Shown here piece by piece: positions 1 to 12,038 of a stretch of 64,000 nt of DNA. Every line of letters starts with the position of its first letter. Positions within the stretch are counted from its first letter, which is position 1. The stretch is from Biomphalaria glabrata (taxonomy: Eukaryota; Mollusca; Gastropoda; Planorbidae). Made by a program: the position numbers and the translations under genes. Location: the NCBI RefSeq assembly GCF_947242115.1, contig NC_074712.1:15398666-15462665 (forward strand), read 5' to 3'. The notes under the pieces were generated by a model. That model did not search any database. It was not told the origin of the DNA and saw only the letters and a program-made list of their open reading frames with translations.

Positions 1-622
1 GAGTTTACAATTTCAAAAACTATCATTTCATTAGTCATTTTATTAATAAACTCCTTCAGCGTGAACTATTTTTAGTTTTTTGGGAAGAAAAAAATCTGCA
101 AAAGGGGGGGGGGGGGAGAATTACTAAACTAATGTCCCTTTTTTATTTTATTGAAAATATTTGATTTTATTTAAAGGAAAAGACTTGGCTATAAAAGTGT
201 AATAAATAAAATAAATTATTCAAGAAAATATTTTTTTTTATTAAGTTTAAGCAAGGAAAAAGGAAATAAAAAAAAAATAAAAAAATTAAAGCATCATTAT
301 ATGAAAGATTTAACCCATTAATATTTGAAAAATCACAAAACTAAACACATTTTACCACTTCAAATATCATAAAAGATGAATAAATGCACTAAAAAAATTG
401 TAATGATTACATTTTTTTTAGGACACGTGAAATAAACTAAAAAAGAGGAACCACTAATACAATGTTGCCTTTTTATTTACAACAAAAACAAAGAACGATC
501 ACCCTCTCACATCTGGATTAAAAAAAAAAAAAAAAAAAAGAAATAAAAAGTTTTACATTAAAAAAGATAGTGAAAAAATGATTATATTACAAGTTACATG
601 CTGATAGTAACGCCTCACTTAC
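1..622. other. AT-rich non-coding stretch
   Basis: AT-rich sequence with A/T homopolymers and a short poly-G run near 107-116. It lies downstream of the last supported exon of the minus-strand gene and probably belongs to one of its introns. I see no coding signal. Confidence 0.4.
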
Positions 623-643
623 CAAGGCTTGCGAAGTTACTAC
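623..643 (-). CDS. Possible 21-nt microexon of the minus-strand gene
   Basis: On the minus strand this segment sits between a TGTCAG acceptor and a strong GTAAGTGAGG donor. It would add seven in-frame codons (VVTSQAL), and its phase (0 to 0) fits the end of the exon at 949-775. The polypyrimidine tract is weak and there is no transcript support, so this is only a suggestion from splice signals and phase. Confidence 0.3.
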
Positions 644-774
644 CTGACAGTAACACCGCACTGAAAAGGTTAATGTCAAACTATCGTTTAAAAAAAAAAA
701 TGAAAGTAAGATAATTCCACAAAAAGTTGAACTGAAAAATGTGTTTAGAATTTGAATAATAATAAAATCCTCAC

Positions 775-949
775 ATTTGTTGTTGGTGCTCCATATTCAG
801 GGATGGTATATTTATTAATAAACACACTGTCATGAGTATCATCATTTTCATCATCACTCAGAGCCAGCATGGAGGAACCATGAATTTTTCTTCTAGACAT
901 GTTTGGGCTGATGTACTTTTTGTTCAAGTATTTTGGGCTGTAGGTGGCT
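775..949 (-). CDS. Internal exon of uncharacterised host gene
   Basis: This 175-nt exon runs from a TTACCATTTCAG acceptor to a GTGAGG donor. It starts with one base completing the codon split with the exon at 1913-1881 and ends on a codon boundary. It encodes 58 codons with a basic, Ser/Tyr-rich part (includes YSPKYLNKKYISPNMSRRK) followed by an acidic stretch (LALSDDENDDTHD). No family was recognised. The low-complexity acidic and basic composition suggests an intracellular, partly disordered region, which is inference. The phase match with its neighbours is the main reason to call it coding. Confidence 0.6.
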
Positions 950-1880
950 CTGAAATGGTAATGTACTTCCTTAAAAAAATAAGTTAAACAAAAAAAAATA
1001 GGAATCTTTTCTTATTGGCTATGTGTAACGCTGGTTCTTATTGGGTGTAACGCTGGATCCCAAAGTAGTTTCAGTAATGGCAGACAGCACTTTAAAGGAA
1101 GATACATTTGTAATTTAGTGATAGTAAGAGGTTACAAAAATACTCTGACTTAATAAGAGCACAATGAAGAAAAGAGCTTAGGGAAGATGGTTGCAAATGA
1201 CCCAGATTAATACACTGGGATTCAAACCAATGATGTTTGCTGTCTGCTCTGTGAGTAAAATTGTGTAGCCAGCTGTTAATAGGAGGTTTATAGTCAACAT
1301 GTGGTCAGCACCAGAAACTAAGGCCATTTTATTTTTACTTAGCCTAATGCCAGAGATAAGATTTCCCTGCAGAGATCTGACTAATGAGTACAACACTTGG
1401 CTCAAATGAATAGACAGCCATATAATATATTATCAGAAATGAACCAAATGGAAATTATAACCCCAAAAATTTTGAGATCAAGAATAAGGCAACAAAAAAA
1501 AAAAGTGAAGAATGTCCTAGACTCCAAGCTTAGGTTAGCACAAAAACTTGGTTTTATGTTCACTTGAAATTTCAATTTATTTGGTTGCTTTTATCAATGT
1601 CATCATATCATTCAAAACAATGAACAATATTTTATTAAAATGCCTTAAACTTTAAAAATAACAACAACAACAACACAGTTTGTAGTTTATATTTAAACAT
1701 TTCTTACAACAACAACAAAAATCTTTTTAATTCTAGTACTTTTTAAATGAACTAAATGTAATTAATTTATATTTTTGTTTTCTTTTAGATTAGACTAAAC
1801 ATCTACTTCAATAATAAAACCTTATTATTAACAAAGAATCATCGCCTTATTGTTGAAAGAGAATCATTATGGTAACTCAC

Positions 1881-1913
1881 GTTCTTGCATAGGTATAGTC
1901 TGTCTTTGGCAAT
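1881..1913 (-). CDS. 33-nt internal exon of uncharacterised host gene
   Basis: A very short exon flanked by a good acceptor (GTTTATTTTCAG) and a consensus donor (GTGAGTTACC). Its reading phase (1+30+2 bases) fits both the upstream exon at 2209-2072, which ends with two bases of a codon, and the downstream exon at 949-775, which starts with one base. The spliced frame reads ILPKTDYTYAR across the junctions. Two perfect phase matches around such a short exon make the model credible. Function unknown. Confidence 0.55.
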
Positions 1914-2071
1914 CTGAAAATAAACATAGTACTTAAGTTTCTGGATTCCTTCCCAAGAAGACAAGCACAAACAAGTTGATTGCACATACAGTCCTAATCC
2001 TAATCTACATACACATTTACTCTTGTAACAACAACCAAGGATTATTTTTAAAAAATGACAACGTAACTTAC

Positions 2072-2209
2072 ATGTCATCTATTTCATCGCAAGTTAACTC
2101 TTCAATACTTTTGTGACCATTCTCTAATTTGAATGAGGCGTGCAGCTGTTCACTATACTCTATCTTATCTCTTGAAGTGAAGAATTCACTAACGTTAATA
2201 ATAGGACTT
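2072..2209 (-). CDS. Internal exon of uncharacterised host gene
   Basis: This 138-nt exon runs from a TTTATCTCGCAG acceptor to a GTAAGTTACG donor. The open frame starts after one base and ends with two bases of the next codon. It includes VSEFFTSRDKIEYSEQLHA and a Glu/Asp-rich end (ELTCDEIDD), and carries no stop in the splice-compatible frame. Its incoming phase is also compatible with the candidate first exon at 12483-12257, but other exons could lie in the 10-kb gap. No domain recognised. Confidence 0.6.
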
Positions 2210-3506
2210 CTGCGAGATAAAAGAACAGTAAATCAAGGTTGTTAAGAACTTAAAAGATGGGTTTAAAACATTTTGTTAGTTACATTGGTCTCATTCATAC
2301 TCGTGTACAAACAAAATTTCAATGATTAAACTTGAGCATTGGAAAGAAAAAAATAGAAAATATTGTGTCTGAAGCAAACAGGTTATTTTATTATTTCCTT
2401 TAAAACAACATTTTAACTTTTGAAGCAGCTATGATCTCATAGGTATCCATGCTGCAAGAAGATATTTTTTACCAATCATATTCATAAATGTCGTGAAGTT
2501 ATTCATAAATGTTATTTAGTTATTTATACCCAATTTAATTTTTCTTTTTCAAAAAGTCAAATAAATAATATATTAGTTCTGCACTAAAATGTGTTTTCCC
2601 TGAAGCCTAATATATTTTTAATGAATAAATCTAACGAAATTCCAAATAAAAAAAAATTAAACAATAACAACAAAAAATAAATAAGAAAAGTTCCACTAAA
2701 AAAGAGAACTACTACAGTTCACAGCCCACCAAACGTGTTATTTTGTCGCATACATAAGTAGTGAGAGCTGCATGTATTAGAAGCATGTTTGGTAAGGCTT
2801 TTAAGCAAAAGGTTTTCGTGTAAAGCCTATTAGTTATGAAATAAGCAAAGCACTAGTAGGATAATTTTAAGGCTAGTAGAGATAGTGTTAAGATATTTGT
2901 TTGAAAAAAAAAAGTTGTGCTTGAAATTAACAAAATTCCCCTTGAAAAAGAAAAAGATTCAATTTTAAGTCTAAAAGATTTTAGTTGTTTATATGGCTAC
3001 AGCGGAATGAAGTAACCAAACCCAGAAAGGAATTCTAAAAAAAAAAGCATTTTCCCCTCAGGATTGAAAGATTTCATCCAGTTGTAGCAATTAGTAGATT
3101 ACATCTCTGTAAAGTAAAACAAAAAAAGGTGGCTAGGCTTAGTGTTGAGCTGGGGGAAACCTGTACATACACTTCCATTGTCCATCTCAATTCTGGTATT
3201 AAGTGATTCCATAATGTAATTAAAGTAATGATTAGTTCTGACATATTTGCACTTAGAAGACAATGTTTAAGCTTTAAAAAAAACTATGCTTTCAGCAAAG
3301 AATGTGTGTCCATATACTGAGTTTTAACTAGGAAGATTCTAAATAAACATTTTTATACCACTGCCCTGTATTTTCCAAAATTTTCTTTTTCTAGAAAGTA
3401 ACCTCCCAACCTCTTTAAGTTTTTGTAACTAAGTACAACCAACTACTTATTTTTCTTCCAATATTCTCACACAAAGCTTCTAGTTTTTTAGCTTTAGGAA
3501 AAGTGT
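2210..3506. other. Putative intron, no feature seen
   Basis: AT-rich sequence upstream (on the minus strand) of the exon at 2209-2072. It holds no open frame or repeat that I can name and is interpreted as intron of the minus-strand gene. Confidence 0.35.
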
Positions 3507-3583
3507 GACGCATGCCATTGGAAGCATTTTATAGGTAATGATGGGCTTAAGACCATTACCACTTCCGGCGTTAACAACCTTGC
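3507..3583 (+). repeat. Dispersed repeat, also at 41134-41214
   Basis: The segment starting GACGCATGCC and ending in CACTTCCGGC plus AACAACC is found again at 41134-41214 with substitutions. It directly precedes the LINE remnant at 3584. The family is not identified; it may be a SINE body or a LINE-linked segment. Confidence 0.5.
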
Positions 3584-5100
3584 GGAACCAAGTCCACAAG
3601 AAGGTGCTGTGCCACAAGACCAGCGGGATGCTAAAATCGTTACACTGTATAAGAACAAAGGTGACAGAAGCGACTGCAACAATTACAGGGAAATCTCCCT
3701 CTTAAGTATAAGTCTTTGCTCGAGTGATACTTCCCAGGCTACAAAAACTTGCTGATCGGGTCTATCCAGAATCACAATGCGGCTTTCACTCAGGGAGATC
3801 TGCGATTGACATGATTTTCTCCATCCGCCAACTTCAGGAAAAGTGCAGAAAACAAAGGATTGCTTTGTATATTGCTTTCATTGACCTGACAAAGGCCTTC
3901 GATCTAGTCAGCAGAGGTGGCCTCTTTAAAATTTTACAGTCCACCCAAGCTACTAAATGTAATAATATTTTTCCACCAAAATATGATGGGAATCAGTGCA
4001 ATTCAACGGTGCCAGCTCCGAAAGTTTATAAACAGCGGAGTTAAACAAGGATGTGTCCTGGTCCCAACCCTCTTTGGAATACTATTTTCACTGCTAATCC
4101 ACAACGCATTTGACAAATCCACCGAAGGCATTTATCTCCATTCCAGATTTGATGGCAAACTCCTAAATATTGCCAGACTAAGGGCCAAAACTAAAATCAG
4201 AACCACACTCGTAAGAGATATGTTATTCATGGATGACACAGAGGTAGTGGCACACACACAAGAGGAACTTCAGTCACTAATGTCCCGCTTCTATCGAGGC
4301 TGTAAATAATAAGGCTTAACTATTAGCACGAAGAAAACAAAAGTTATGGAACCATCTGCTACAGCACCACCCTCCATCCTAATAGACGATAACAAGCTGG
4401 ATGCAGTAAATGAATTCTGCTATCTGGGATCCACAATTCAAGATGACCTGTCTCTAGAAGAGGAGATAAAAAAACATAGGGAAGGCTGCCTCGACCTTCG
4501 CTAGACTCAGGCCAAGAGTTTTGGAAAACCAGAAGCTCACTACAGTGACCAAAATGGAAGTCTACAAGGCATGCGTTATGAGTACACTACTGTATGGCAG
4601 TGAATCATGGACCACCCACGCAAAGCTAGAGAGAAAACTAAACTCATTCCATTTGCGATGTCTCCGTAGGACATGTTCGCCGTATGGAGGACAATCGCAT
4701 CTCAAAAGTCATCCTCTACGGACAACTCATGACTGGCTCAAGAAAAACTGGTCGCCCCCACCTCCGTTACATAGATGTAATAAAACGGGACCTCAAATCA
4801 GTGAACATCAATACTGACTATTGGGAAGACATAGCTCTAGACCGCACCAGATGGAGAGAGACAGTGACCAAGAAAGCTATGGACAGTGAAAGAACATGGG
4901 TCTCAGCTCAGGAAGAAAAACGTACAATACGAAAAATGGCCAGCTCCTCTACCACCGAAGCAAAAGCCACCTTAACCTGCGATATTTGTGGATGGGAGTG
5001 TCTCTTCAAAATAGGGCTCCACAGCCACATGAGGAAGTGTGCGAGATGAACCATAGTCGTTCTACAACTAAAGGAGGCCAACAATAGAGGAAAAGTGTGT
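3584..5100 (+). pseudogene. Decayed non-LTR retrotransposon (RT to C-terminal zinc finger)
   Basis: A 5'-truncated LINE read in several frames. Recognisable in order: the RT start (DAKIVTLYKNKGDRSDCNNY), RT block YPESQCGFHSGRSAIDMIF near 3762, IDLTKAFDLVSRGGLF near 3880, GVKQGCVLVPTLFGILF near 4040, the catalytic loop as MLFMDDTEV near 4218 (MDD replaces the usual ADD), the LYGSESW block near 4590, and a C-terminal C2H2-like finger (CDICGWECLFKIGLHSHMRK) ending at the stop at 5047-5049. At least three frameshifts and internal gaps break it. The finger after the RT is typical of a LINE group common in molluscs; I do not assign a clade. Long inactive. Confidence 0.85.
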
Positions 5101-6002
5101 GAGCACCCTCAACATATTCTCTGAATACCTACAGATGTATGCATAACTCAGCTTGAGAAATTTTACATGATCAAGGGATCAAGGCTTTACAATATAAAAC
5201 TAATCTATTAACAAGTATTACAGAGCCATTAATATTGTTGCTTAATAATTGAAATATTTACTTTGATGATGACAATGAAATATTTACTTTGATGATGACA
5301 ACTCATCTTAAAATTTACGTGAGAAACATGCATTCTTACATTATAGTATAAAATATTAATACATTAAAGAAACAGTATAAAAATAAATGTGAACAAGCCA
5401 AACTGGAAAATGGTCAACACTCACATTGGTATGATAAGCTGGAAAAAAACATTTAGCTTGTAGGTCAGAATTAAGTTATGTCTTTCCAACTAATTATGAG
5501 TACTCTATTAAATATATTGTGGAACCCCCTTGCCAAAATAAAGCTATGTCAATATTTTTAAAACAACTTTTTTTTTTCTTTTAGGCAATAGTGAACACTC
5601 TATTTCATGATAAATAAGTAGAGACAGTGAATAAAAGTCCTAAGAATTATAAGGCAATAACAACACATTTTGGATAGATTTTATCTCAAGATTTTTTTTT
5701 TTAAAACTCGCTTCAAGTTAAATCAAAACAACTAACTTTTCATTTGCTTGATGAAAAACAAAATAAATTTAAATATTTCCACTGAAAATGTTAACAAATT
5801 GTATGTCACAAATTTTTTTTTTCTTTTCTCAGTTTCCTAATTTAAGTATTATATTTTGTTTTCCTAAAATTGATTTTAATTAAAAATTCAATGTACACTA
5901 CAGTAAAATCAATAGAAAGAAAAAAAGTTTTAAAAGAAAAAAATAATTTGCTATCTAATGCTACAAAAAAAAAAAAAAAAAAAAAAATAGTATGCATGAA
6001 AG

Positions 6003-6047
<45 letters not shown>

Positions 6048-6887
6048 TTTACACCAGAAATAATTAATATATATAAATAATTATATTGTTTTCTTTTTAA
6101 TAAGAACAAAAAATAATGTTGTGTCACCTCAAAGCAAAATATAGAACTATTTAAAAATATAATAGAGAAATAGATAAAAGAAGGCACAGATAAAAAAACA
6201 AATGCTAGCATGAAATTAACAATGCTAAATATAAGGAGCTCTAAGGCACATCTTTCAACATATCAGACTCTATTTAGCCAAGGTCAAGTAGAAGCAAATT
6301 ATGTTTTTTGATACCTAGTAAGTCATGGCAACAGTTACTCAACAACAAAGGCATTCTATAACTTATTTGTTGAATGTCTTTACAAATATTCTCCTACCAT
6401 CCATAAGCATTTACTATAAATTATATATTTCTGTTTACAAAGATTATGTGTCATCAACTAACAAATTGTTATTTTTTAAATTGTATTTTGTTATATAGTG
6501 CTGAAGAGATACAGTTTAAATGAAAGTTTACTAGAGGCTATGACCATAAACTCTTAAATTAATTTTGGATTTATGAACAGCCAATTATTCTAGTGTGGGT
6601 ATGTATATTGATATTAGAGTGTCAATTTATTCCCATATTGCAAGTAGCTTAAATCTCATGGTAGGACAGAATTAATAACTTAGCCCTTTTGAAATGTGAT
6701 TAAGTTTACAGAACTTTTTTTGTTTGTTATTAGAAAATTATATTGTATACATAATTTGGTATAGAACTTAAGGAGAATGCAGGCTTTTATTTTATATATT
6801 ACAAATTAATTTTTATGAAACAAAAAATTACTTTAATATTAATGTACGAAAATAAAAAATTGAAAATTTACTGACAGTTAAAAAGTC
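5101..6887. other. AT-rich non-coding stretch with poly-A runs
   Basis: Holds a 26-bp tandem duplication near 5247-5300 (ATATTTACTTTGATGATGAC twice) and long A-runs at about 5966-6046. The short frames across the poly-A (poly-Lys or poly-Phe) are artefacts. No gene seen. Confidence 0.4.
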
Positions 6888-7255
6888 TCCAGGATCTAGA
6901 TCTAGACCAGATCAAAGAAAAATTTTATGATCCAAAAAAATAAATACATTTATATTACTATACATCATATTTATCCATATTTTTTATATAAGACACACTT
7001 AAAACAGATAAAATGGAAATCTTGAGCTAATTATCCATGTCACTACCATTGGAAAAATGAAAACTGTCCAATTGTTGACAACAGCTCTAGCTCTAGACTA
7101 GATCAAGAAAATATACTATGATCAAAATTATGAAAAAATATTTGTTTAAGATATTTATTCATATATTCACAAAACTTTTTATAATTATAACACATTTAAA
7201 ACACATAAAATGATTGTTTGGAGCTCATTATCCCATGTCACTACTATCTGGAACA
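6888..7255 (+). repeat. Two-copy degenerate tandem duplication (~185-bp unit)
   Basis: The segment from about 6888 to 7070 is repeated, diverged, from about 7075 to 7255. Both copies begin with a CTAGATCTAGAC/CTAGCTCTAGAC motif plus AGATCAA, and both end with TTATCC(C)ATGTCACTAC. No coding signal. Confidence 0.6.
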
Positions 7256-7483
7256 TCGATCTAAAGAAAATAAAGCCTTTTTAAACCCTCCACCTTTTAT
7301 AAACATCTTTCAATTAAATACATACAGGAGAAAAAAAAACTATAAAAAAATGATTTTAGAACACTGACATTGCTAGTGTTGATCTGCGGACTACGATGCT
7401 GGAAGCGTTGTTACTGAGCATACTTATACATTAAATTTTAAAAGGCTAATAATGCTTTTTTCAACCTTGAGACATAAACGTTA

Positions 7484-7625
7484 ACGGTATGGCCATATTA
7501 CAAAATCCCCAGGGGTTGGCAAGGAAAAGAGGCTGTCAGAGAAAGTAATGGGAAGACAAAATGAAAGAATGGAAAGGAACGGAGAAAGACTTGAACAGAT
7601 CATGTGCACTAAGGGCTAGGTGAAG
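7484..7625 (+). pseudogene. LINE C-terminal fragment
   Basis: Translation gives fragments such as YGHITKSPG and GRQNERMERN. These match the end of the LINE at 60335-61855 (YDHITRSLG and the RWEDNVKEWTG region). A short orphan piece of that family, heavily diverged. Confidence 0.55.
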
Positions 7626-8861
7626 ATGGTGAGACTTTATACTTCAGATTGTAAGTTGGTGATCTGCTGAATCTTATTTGTGATCTGTTTCTCAATCTTT
7701 TGGCATTTTGTTTCTTTTTTAAAGGAATCTTTTTATTTTTTTTACAGATATGAATTGTTTTAAATTCAGAATATTTTATTTTAAATTCAGGTGTTCCTTC
7801 AGGAATGAAGATAATTACATCCTAGTCTAAACTTCCTGCAGGATGGCAGGGAATGGAAATGGGTAGGTTTGAAATCTGAGACCATCGTCACAACAATTTA
7901 AAGAGTATCCTCACGACCAGGTGACTATATAAAAAACATACATACAGATTAAATTAATTTTAGTTTTATGGTTATGAAGTTTTAGATTGTACATTAATTT
8001 TACATACATATTAAATCAATATATTATAGTTTTATGGTTATACAATTTTAGATTGTATATTAATTTGACTAACTATGTCAACGAATAATTCATCTAATAG
8101 ATAAAAGCCTTTAAAAATTGTCATTGTTTAACTTTAGTTTAAAGCCTTTTTGAGTTAATGTTTTACCAAGCTAAGATCTGTAGTATTTTGAGTTTCAAGA
8201 TCCCTGCTGATTTGGTAATCTGAACATTAAAAATAAATTAATTAAATATAAAATCTTTAATGCTGACAGTAAGCTGATTATTACAATAAACTAAATATAT
8301 CTTGTTGAACAGACTTGAGATGATAATTTTGGACATTAAATGAATTACATATCTTTTCATGTATTTGCATAATACTTAAAATGTCAATATAACTGACAAA
8401 ATGCAGCACACTTTTAAAAAGAGTTTTTATTTAAATACTGTTATTGTGGTAAGCAAAATAATACACATTTATCAGTTGAAAACAGTAGTTACTAATAGTT
8501 TTACAAACTAGTACAACAATAGTTTAGTGGACCACTTAATTGTAAGCTATAGTTTAGTGTTTTATGTATTTGTCATTTAATTTCTTAGTCTTCTGACCCA
8601 TTGTCCTCTAATCCTTTTAACTTAGTGACAGTACTAAAGAAGCTCTTCTTGTTAAATGTGAACATTCTTTTTTTGACAAATCTTGAGGATATTCTTTTTC
8701 CAGTTTCACAGTAGCATAGATTGTTTAATATCCATAAGAAGAAATGGATCTAAGCTTTAGCAATGAAAGGAAACTTAACCTCCAGTCAGCTTCCCACAGT
8801 ACTGATTACTCTCTAACCCTGGAATAGTCGAGATCTAGTATCAAATATATTAGTTAACTTA
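7626..8861. other. Non-coding stretch with a ~70-bp duplication
   Basis: Around 7940-8065 an AT-rich unit containing TAGTTTTATGGTTAT and TTTTAGATTGTA occurs twice in tandem. No gene or transposon end identified in the rest. Confidence 0.4.
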
Positions 8862-9208
8862 AATTAATAAGTAGACTAATTGATGATTTTTATAAGGCTT
8901 AGATAATAATGAGCAAAAAGATGCTATTTTATTAGATTTTTCTACAGTATTTTACTAAGTTCACCACCATAGCATGCTTAAAAGTTAAATTTTTTTTGGC
9001 ATTGCTGGTTTATTACATCAATGGATTCAGGATTTTCTGATAGGGGAGAGAACAAGCTGTAATAATAAAATAAATAAATAAACTACATCAACACCAATAA
9101 CAGTAAACTCAGGTGTACCTCAAGGAACAGCCTTAGGTCTACTACTATTTCTAATTTATATTGATTTACCAAATTGCATTAGTCATTAGTTCAGGAACAA
9201 AAGTCGAT

Positions 9209-9280
<72 letters not shown>
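9209..9280. repeat. (AT)n microsatellite
   Basis: About 35 uninterrupted AT dinucleotides at the left junction of the hAT insertion. The parent LINE has only a short ATATAT there, so the array grew after or at insertion. Confidence 0.95.
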
Positions 9281-9281
<1 letters not shown>

Positions 9282-10955
9282 CAGTGGTTCTCAACCTTTT
9301 TAGCTAGGCGACCCTTTTTACAATTCCCCACTCTGCGGCGACCCCCCCCCCCCCTTCTTTACCAACAGCAAAGCTATTATTGTTCATAAGAATAAGTAAC
9401 TGTTATAAAATGGAAATATCTTATAAGTATATGATATGTATTGCCAAAACTTAATGTTCAATCACGAAACAGTTTGAAATGATATTCTTCAAATAGATAT
9501 TTCTCTGTATCATTACATTACAAATAAATTAATTTTTATCTTTAAGATGTGCATCTATTTACTTTTCTATTTCTTTTTCACCATATTCATGTTAAAAAAA
9601 ATGTGTTAAATTAAAAATGTGAATAGCATGACGGAGCACGGGCAAAAGTAAGCTACATTTATACAATAGTGTTGCGACGGTCTGAACTTGTCTCTGTTTT
9701 ACCAGACTAGCGATTCTCTGGACAGGCTTTGCAAGATCACAACTACTGTTATGTTCTACATCAAGTCTAATTCTTTATTTAGAATTCATGTAGTAAAAGC
9801 TGGAAAATCATGTTTTGCGAAAATTTATTTGAAATGGAGAAAGAATCGTTATACAGACACAAATTGAAATATGACTTCAAACACTTGATCAAGATTAACG
9901 AAAACTCATTTTTTTCTGCATAGCAATTAATAAGTTAATACTTTCTGATACTTTGTGAATGAACTTCTGGCAAGTGTATACAGTATGTCTGGTGGATCTG
10001 GTAGGTAGGATGAAATTTCATGCACATGGATGCACGAATGTTCTTTCACAGAATCTATAAATTGTATCTATTTGTCAGGCTCATAGTGATCGGATAAGAT
10101 TGGCAACATGTAAATATTGATATTGTTTTCTTCTATTTCCGTTAGCCAATTTGAACTTTCATTTGAAAGAATTAGAGTGTTTCAGACAAATCGAGCCATG
10201 TTACATTTGAGTCATGCTGTTACGCTTTTAATTACTTGTAATTCTTGTGGCAGTGTCTTTGTTAATATTCGTTGATGAATCACACCTATGTATATCTTTA
10301 CCTTAAAGTAGCCATCTGGGTATCCTGTCGACAAAGATCTGATGTTAAGTTTCAAATTGATGTTGCATTTATTAGGCTACATAGATTCAACTTAAGGAGC
10401 TTTGTTACAAATAACGCACTGGGATTTTTCAAGTTCTGCTTAAGCTCTTGAAGTCAAACCATATCCACTTTATATTTTCTTTTCTCAACTTTCTTTTGTG
10501 CGAGAACTTTTGTCATGGCTTGTACCACAATGAAAATATTACCTTCAATAACATCTATTAAACGATGGCGAATTATTAATTGAATGAAATTGCTTTTATT
10601 TTTTAATTTCGTCACGACCTCACCATTGAAATAATATCTATAGATGAGTCCACAAAAATGTAAGGTTGCAGTATGCATTAGTTTACATGAATTTAAAACT
10701 ATTCAAAATACTTATGCTGCAACTATTAAAATGTATAATAAGATCATTCTGTTTTAGTTGTCTAAAACATCTATTCTAGAATTACAATAACAATAAATTA
10801 GTAACTTTAAATGGGAAAAGGTTTGTAAAATATCCAGTTTTAAACGTTAGAATACACAAAAAAAAACAATCCATATTTTCGATGGTTTTAGGCGATCCTG
10901 GCAAATCGGCAATCAAATCCCAAGGGGGTCGCAATTCACAGGTTGAGAACCCCTG
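9282..10955. mobile_element. Non-autonomous hAT-type transposon inserted in LINE
   Basis: The left end CAGTGGTTCTCAACC and the right end GGTTGAGAACCCCTG form short terminal inverted repeats of hAT type. Flanking octamers ATATATAA and ATATAGAA agree at 7 of 8 positions, as expected of an aged 8-bp TSD, and the LINE sequence resumes immediately after. The 1.67-kb interior has a poly-C run and no transposase motif I can recognise. Probably a decayed or non-autonomous copy. Confidence 0.8.
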
Positions 10956-11215
10956 ATATAGAACAATAAAAAAAAAAAACACAAGGTAAAAAATTTTACA
11001 AAGAGAATTAGTTGAATTACAGAAATGGGAATCAAATTGGAGCATGTCTTTTCACCCAGAAAAATGTCAGTTATTAAGAGTAACAAAAAAACTAAAACAA
11101 AATAATTCCTCTTATCTTATTCTTGGTAAACCAGTAGTAACACAGACAAAAAACTCAAAATACCTAGGTGTTATAATAAGTGAAAAACTGTCACAGAATC
11201 CCCATATTGATGAAA

Positions 11216-11306
11216 GTCATTGGTTAATATGCATGACTAAATGCATGACGCGTAGGACGTAATCATCTTCTTTTTTGAAGTAACGTCTGTATTATATAAG
11301 ATAAGA
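11216..11306 (+). mobile_element. Tail-only LINE insertion, sense
   Basis: A ~90-nt segment identical or nearly so to the last coding bases and 3' UTR of the LINE at 46799-49528 (GTCATTGGTTAATATGCATG, the GACGCGTAGGACG block and the ATAAGATAAGA tail). It interrupts the LINE copy at the point corresponding to about 48930, which resumes with AAAAAAATCAAAC. An extreme 5' truncation, or a SINE built from this tail. Confidence 0.75.
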
Positions 11307-11531
11307 AGACAAAGTATTAAAAAAATCAAACAAAGGGTTTATTAAAATAAATTTCTACAAATCAAATAAGAACATAAAACTAAAATGTTATTAAATTTAA
11401 CCTTGATTAGGCCAATAATGGACTATTATATATATATATGCATCCTCTGTTTGAGACCCCTCAACTCAAGAAAACATTAAGAAACTGGAACAGACATAAA
11501 ATAGAGCAGTGAGATTCATAACAAATGAATA

Positions 11532-11591
11532 TCTTATCTTATATAATACAGACAATACTTCAAAAAGAAGATGATTACGTCCTACGCGTCA
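11532..11591 (-). mobile_element. Tail-only LINE insertion, antisense
   Basis: A 60-nt antisense copy of the same LINE 3' tail (TCTTATCTTATATAATACAG through GACGCGTCA in reverse) splits the LINE sequence between ACGAATA and TTCACATTTG. Only tail sequence is present, no coding part. Confidence 0.75.
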
Positions 11592-11815
11592 TTCACATTT
11601 GACTAGAGTGACACCTTTAGCAAAATCACTAAATTTAGAAAGCCTTTAGGATAGAAGACTTAAAAGTAAAGTAGCAATTATAAATAAAACACTGAACCAT
11701 AATCTTCAAATACAAAAACAAAATTTAATAAAATACTCAGAAAGACACAAAGATAAAGGCACATTCATTGTTCCCAGGAAAATGTGTACAAATGTTTATT
11801 CTTCCCTAGTGCAAT

Positions 11816-12038
11816 GCCTAAGAATAAACCCTTATGAAACCTTAAACCATATATATCCTCTTTGAATGCCCCTCTCTAATCCACCTTAGCCTTAGGCAGA
11901 CCCTACTTCTACTACAGCTAAACATAACCAACACCCTGTACGGCAGTGCTGAATAAGAAAACAGCACACTTTTACCTTGGCACAGTCTGCAAAAGAGCTC
12001 ACAGCTCAGCAGCAATAAAGCTGGCTAGAAGAAGAAGA
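11816..12038 (+). mobile_element. 3' end of a different LINE with 18-bp TSD
   Basis: The 223-bp insert is flanked by perfect copies of ATTCTTCCCTAGTGCAAT at 11798-11815 and 12039-12056. Its translation resembles the extreme C-terminus of snail I-clade-like LINEs (fragments such as KRAHSSAAIKLARRRR), and it ends in a GAAGAAGAA tail. A 5'-truncated insertion; the clade is from memory of the family, not checked. Confidence 0.8.

Noticed and set aside
1178-1405. 75-codon minus-strand frame with a GGTTTGAATCC box that could be a gene or a SINE head
   Set aside because: No splice or family support as coding, and the A-box part is too poor to call a tRNA head.
5870-6211. Poly-Lys and poly-Phe open frames
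   Set aside because: They only reflect A-runs near 5966-6046.
10454-10678. 74-codon minus frame in the hAT at 9282-10955 as transposase
   Set aside because: No hAT motif can be recognised in it.
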